The position numbers and the translations under genes were made by a program. Of a stretch of DNA of 7,309 bases, positions 6,012 to 7,309 are shown piece by piece. Every line of letters begins with the position of its first letter. Position 1 is the stretch's first letter. The notes under the pieces are model-generated. The model saw only the letters and a list, made by a program, of their open reading frames with translations, was not told the DNA's origin and did no database searches. The stretch comes from JBKQWK01 sp052139595 (lineage in GTDB: Bacteria > Actinomycetota > Thermoleophilia > UBA2241). The stretch lies in NCBI GenBank assembly GCA_052139595.1, contig JBKQWK010000083.1, forward strand, positions 1-7,309, read 5' to 3'.

Positions 6012-6290
6012 TCAATGGTAGTCCACAATCTCGACGTCTTCGCCGCCCGCCGCCGTCCAGCGGAAGCATAGGCGGTACCGCTCGTTTACGCGGATGCTGT
6101 ACTGGCCCGCGCGGTCACCTTGGAGCGCTTCAAACCGGTTCCCGGGCGGGATGCGGAGGTCGTTGAGGCGACCAGCAATCTGCAGCTGGCGGAGCTTGCG
6201 ACGCGCGACCGACTCGATACTCACGAACCGTTCAACTCGCCGACCGCCAGCCAACGCGCCCGTCTGCGCATCCTTGAACGAGACGATCAT
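6012..6290 (-). CDS. higB: HigB toxin, RelE-superfamily mRNA interferase
   Basis: This 92-residue toxin belongs to the HigB branch of the RelE fold, a ribosome-dependent endonuclease that cleaves translated mRNA. Diagnostic segments are MIVSFKDAQTGAL (1-13), the helix ESVARRKLRQLQIAG (26-40), DLRIPPGNRFEALQGDRAGQ (44-63) and the closing strands YSIRVNERYRLCFRW and VEIVDYH (86-92). The basic residues at Arg52, Arg60 and Arg73 and the terminal YH are in the places family members use for RNA binding and cleavage. The gene is complete. No ribosome binding site precedes ATG 6290; the promoter geometry instead predicts a transcript starting at or beside this ATG. Confidence 0.92.
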   Translation of the reverse strand: MIVSFKDAQTGALAGGRRVERFVSIESVARRKLRQLQIAGRLNDLRIPPGNRFEALQGDRAGQYSIRVNERYRLCFRWTAAGGEDVEIVDYH

Positions 6291-6325
6291 ATGCGTATAG
6301 TAACGCTACGCGTTACTAACGTCAA
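6290..6325 (-). promoter_or_regulatory. higBA promoter with 21-bp operator; leaderless start
   Basis: On the - strand, TTGACG (6320-6325, -35, five of six consensus bases) and TACTAT (6297-6302, -10, four of six) are spaced by exactly 17 bases. Seven bases after the -10 comes 6290, the A of the higB ATG, so the mRNA should be leaderless. A perfect inverted repeat with nine-base arms TAGTAACGC (6298-6306) and GCGTTACTA (6310-6318) around TAC fills the spacer and part of the -10 element. This is the expected placement for HigA autorepression. Confidence 0.65.
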
Positions 6326-6371
6326 ACACGATGCACGGCAGCCACCGGCCTCGGCACATGCCCACAAATAA

Positions 6372-6390
6372 GCGCCTGTTAGCCAGGCGC
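6372..6390 (-). terminator. Hairpin between higBA and the AbrB/Doc pair
   Basis: GCGCCTG (6372-6378) and CAGGCGC (6384-6390) form a perfect seven-base stem with loop TTAGC. Read on the - strand it is followed by TTATTTGT, so it resembles a rho-independent terminator that would stop antisense transcription arriving from the right before the higBA promoter. On the + strand no T-run follows. It may instead be a plain cruciform; no gene on the - strand to its right is recognised. Confidence 0.35.
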
Positions 6391-6397
6391 CGCCGCG

Positions 6398-6442
6398 TGG
6401 TAGCATTTCAGTGCTACAAACGTCCCGGCGACTGGAGGGCAC
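6398..6442 (+). promoter_or_regulatory. Extended -10 promoter, inverted repeat and RBS of abrB-type antitoxin
   Basis: TGGTAGCAT (6398-6406) fits an extended -10 element (TGnTAnnAT) without needing a good -35; TTAGCC at 6379-6384 is a poor one. The inverted repeat GTAGCA (6400-6405) and TGCTAC (6412-6417), six bases apart, covers the -10 and the likely start point, a plausible operator for the antitoxin. GGAGGG (6434-6439) is the ribosome binding site for ATG 6443. Confidence 0.42.
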
Positions 6443-6670
6443 ATGACTCGCGCACTGAAGCTGCGTCAGGCCGGGGGCTCGATCGTCACCACGCTGCCCA
6501 AAGACATGGCCGCGAAACTTCGCTTGTCGGCTGGCGACACCGTGCTCGCCGTCGAGACCGACCGGGGGATCCTGCTCACGCCCTATGACCCGCAGACCGA
6601 AGAAGCACTGGCGCTCGCCGCGCGGGTCTCAGGCAAGTACCGCAACGCCCTGCGCGAGCTGGCCAAGTAG
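6443..6670 (+). CDS. AbrB/MazE-type antitoxin paired with Doc
   Basis: This 75-residue protein has an N-terminal SpoVT/AbrB swapped-hairpin domain: LKLRQAGGSIVTTLPKDMAA (5-24), then LRLSAGDTVLAVETDRGILL (26-45). Its C-terminal helix, about 52-75 (EEALALAARVSGKYRNALRE), is the likely toxin-neutralising part. Many doc genes are preceded by an AbrB-type rather than Phd-type antitoxin, and here the Doc start follows the stop TAG 6668-6670 by three bases. It should bind the inverted repeat at 6400-6417 and repress its operon. A strong GGAGGG precedes ATG 6443. The antitoxin appears intact although its toxin gene carries a stop. It shares fold but little sequence with VapB at 5345-5551. Confidence 0.88.
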   Translation: MTRALKLRQAGGSIVTTLPKDMAAKLRLSAGDTVLAVETDRGILLTPYDPQTEEALALAARVSGKYRNALRELAK

Positions 6671-6673
6671 TCA

Positions 6674-7084
6674 ATGGCACGCCGAAAACGAGAGCCGCGG
6701 TAGATCGACCGGCTGGTCGTCGAGGCGGTCCACTTCGACCTGGTTCGCGCTCACGGCGGCATGCCGGGCGTTCGCGACGAGCATCTTCTTGAATCCGCGC
6801 TCGCCCGCGCCCAACAACGCTTCGCCTACGAACCCACGACCGATCTCGCTGGCCTGACCGCGACCTACGGGCACGGCCTGGCCAGCAATCACCCTTTTAA
6901 CGACGGCAACAAGCGCATCGTCTTCGTGACAATGGGCGTCTTTCTGGGACTCAACGGTTACGAGATTGAAGCACCTGAGGCAGGAGTCGTGACCGTCATG
7001 CTCGCGCTCGCTGCCGGCCAACTCAATGAAGACGAACTCGCCGCCTGGCTTCGCTCGCGGCTGGTGCCGCGGTCGGACGGGTAG
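6674..7084 (+). pseudogene. doc: Doc-type Fic-domain toxin with amber codon at position 10
   Basis: Read through position 10, the frame from ATG 6674 gives a full-length Doc of 136 codons. It begins MARRKREPR, stop (TAG 6701-6703), IDRLVVEAVHFDLVRAHGG, then MPGVRDEHLLESALARAQQR. Relatives typically read '.EP.WI' here, so TGG to TAG at Trp10 explains the stop. The rest is intact, including the Fic motif HPFNDGNKR (codons 73-81), which in Doc toxins directs phosphorylation of elongation factor Tu. ATG 6761 could restart a 107-residue product still carrying the Fic motif but lacking the first helices, and it has only a weak GGCGG in front. The protein is therefore probably inactive or poorly made. 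TAG is used as the normal stop of both the antitoxin and this frame, which argues against recoding. A sequencing error cannot be excluded. Confidence 0.8.
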
Positions 7085-7186
7085 TCGGCTAGCGCCCGGC
7101 GCGCCTGTATGTACACTCGCGCTTGCGGAGTTCACTATTTAGACTTCAGCACTAAGTTTGAATAGGATCCCACGCTATTTAAAGTA
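7085..7186. other. Gene-free segment with AT-richer patch
   Basis: No gene is seen. After a GC-rich start containing the palindrome GGCGCGCC (7098-7105), the stretch from about 7130 to 7186 is clearly richer in A and T than the rest of the window. It contains CTATTTA twice (7135-7141 and 7175-7181). It lies immediately before the structured element at 7187 and may be insertion-target DNA or a promoter zone. Confidence 0.4.
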
Positions 7187-7309
7187 GTGTCCCAGCACGT
7201 GGTGTACGAAGAGATTGGAAGCAGGGCCGCCGCGTTCGCTGGAGACGAGCCGTAGGCGAGGATCCAGTGAACGCGGCGCGACCGGCCGCTTGAAGGTAAG
7301 CGACCACCG
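7187..7309 (+). mobile_element. Possible 5' edge of a group II intron or other structured element
   Basis: The sequence from GTGTCCCAGCACGTGG (7187-7202) to the window end has no coding signal but strong folding potential. CGCCGCGTTCGCTGGA (7228-7243) pairs with TCCAGTGAACGCGGCG (7263-7278) over 16 bases with a single G-U wobble, enclosing a short GCC-GTA-GGC hairpin. The GTGT-CCCAGCA opening and the later TTGAAGGTAAGCGACC recall the 5' end and domain I of bacterial group II introns as I remember them. A transposon end, or another structured RNA, remains possible. The element is cut off by the window end, so neither maturase nor domain V can be checked. Confidence 0.3.
7228..7278 (+). repeat. 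16-bp imperfect inverted repeat (stem-loop)
   Basis: The arms 7228-7243 and 7263-7278 are complementary at every position except one G-U wobble (7238 with 7268). The 19-base loop holds GCC-GTA-GGC, which could fold again. The wobble suggests a stem kept at the RNA level. No T-run follows, so it is not an ordinary terminator. Confidence 0.75.

Noticed and set aside
6701..6703. Amber recoding (TAG read as an amino acid) in doc
   Set aside because: TAG ends both the antitoxin gene and the Doc frame itself, and no recoding element or special tRNA is visible; a simple TGG to TAG change explains it.
7092..7105. GC-rich palindrome after doc as terminator
   Set aside because: The stem is only four bases with no T-run.
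6671..7135. Open frame on the - strand opposite doc
   Set aside because: It is a mirror of the Doc frame, which carries the conserved Fic motif; the antisense product resembles nothing.

Overview
The window is GC-rich, tightly packed bacterial DNA. It carries one metabolic locus inside a cluster of small regulatory and toxin-antitoxin (TA) genes, several of them damaged. A sulfide:quinone oxidoreductase gene shows that the host can oxidise or detoxify sulfide through its quinone pool. The sequence does not identify the phylum; sulfur-oxidising Proteobacteria, Chloroflexota and other GC-rich groups all remain possible.

Layout on the + strand: positions 1-500 hold the wreck of an XRE/HigA-like regulator, with a possible trace of a HigB-like toxin before it. 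Positions 750-2836 hold a translationally coupled three-gene operon: a TIGR04255-family protein, a helix-turn-helix protein with a C-terminal region resembling the MbcA/ParS toxin-binding fold, and a third protein of unrecognised family that has been broken by an internal deletion or frameshift. This triad is the best candidate for an undescribed system. Positions 2940-4596 hold sqr and a small basic ORF directly behind it, followed by a terminator-like hairpin.

On the - strand, read from right to left, come two TA transcription units. The first is higB-higA (6290 to 5700), with a promoter that would give a leaderless higB mRNA and with an embedded 21-bp palindromic operator. The second is vapB-vapC followed by an orphan higA (5551 to 4623), with its own promoter and palindrome. 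Divergent from higB, on the + strand, is an AbrB-type antitoxin followed by a Doc/Fic toxin gene that carries an in-frame amber codon at position 10, where relatives usually have Trp.

The last 220 bases leave the TA genes, pass an AT-richer patch and enter a strongly structured sequence with a 16-bp stem. It may be the 5' edge of a group II intron or another mobile element cut off by the window end. Overall the region looks like accessory DNA where TA modules have accumulated and partly decayed around an intact sulfide-oxidation gene.
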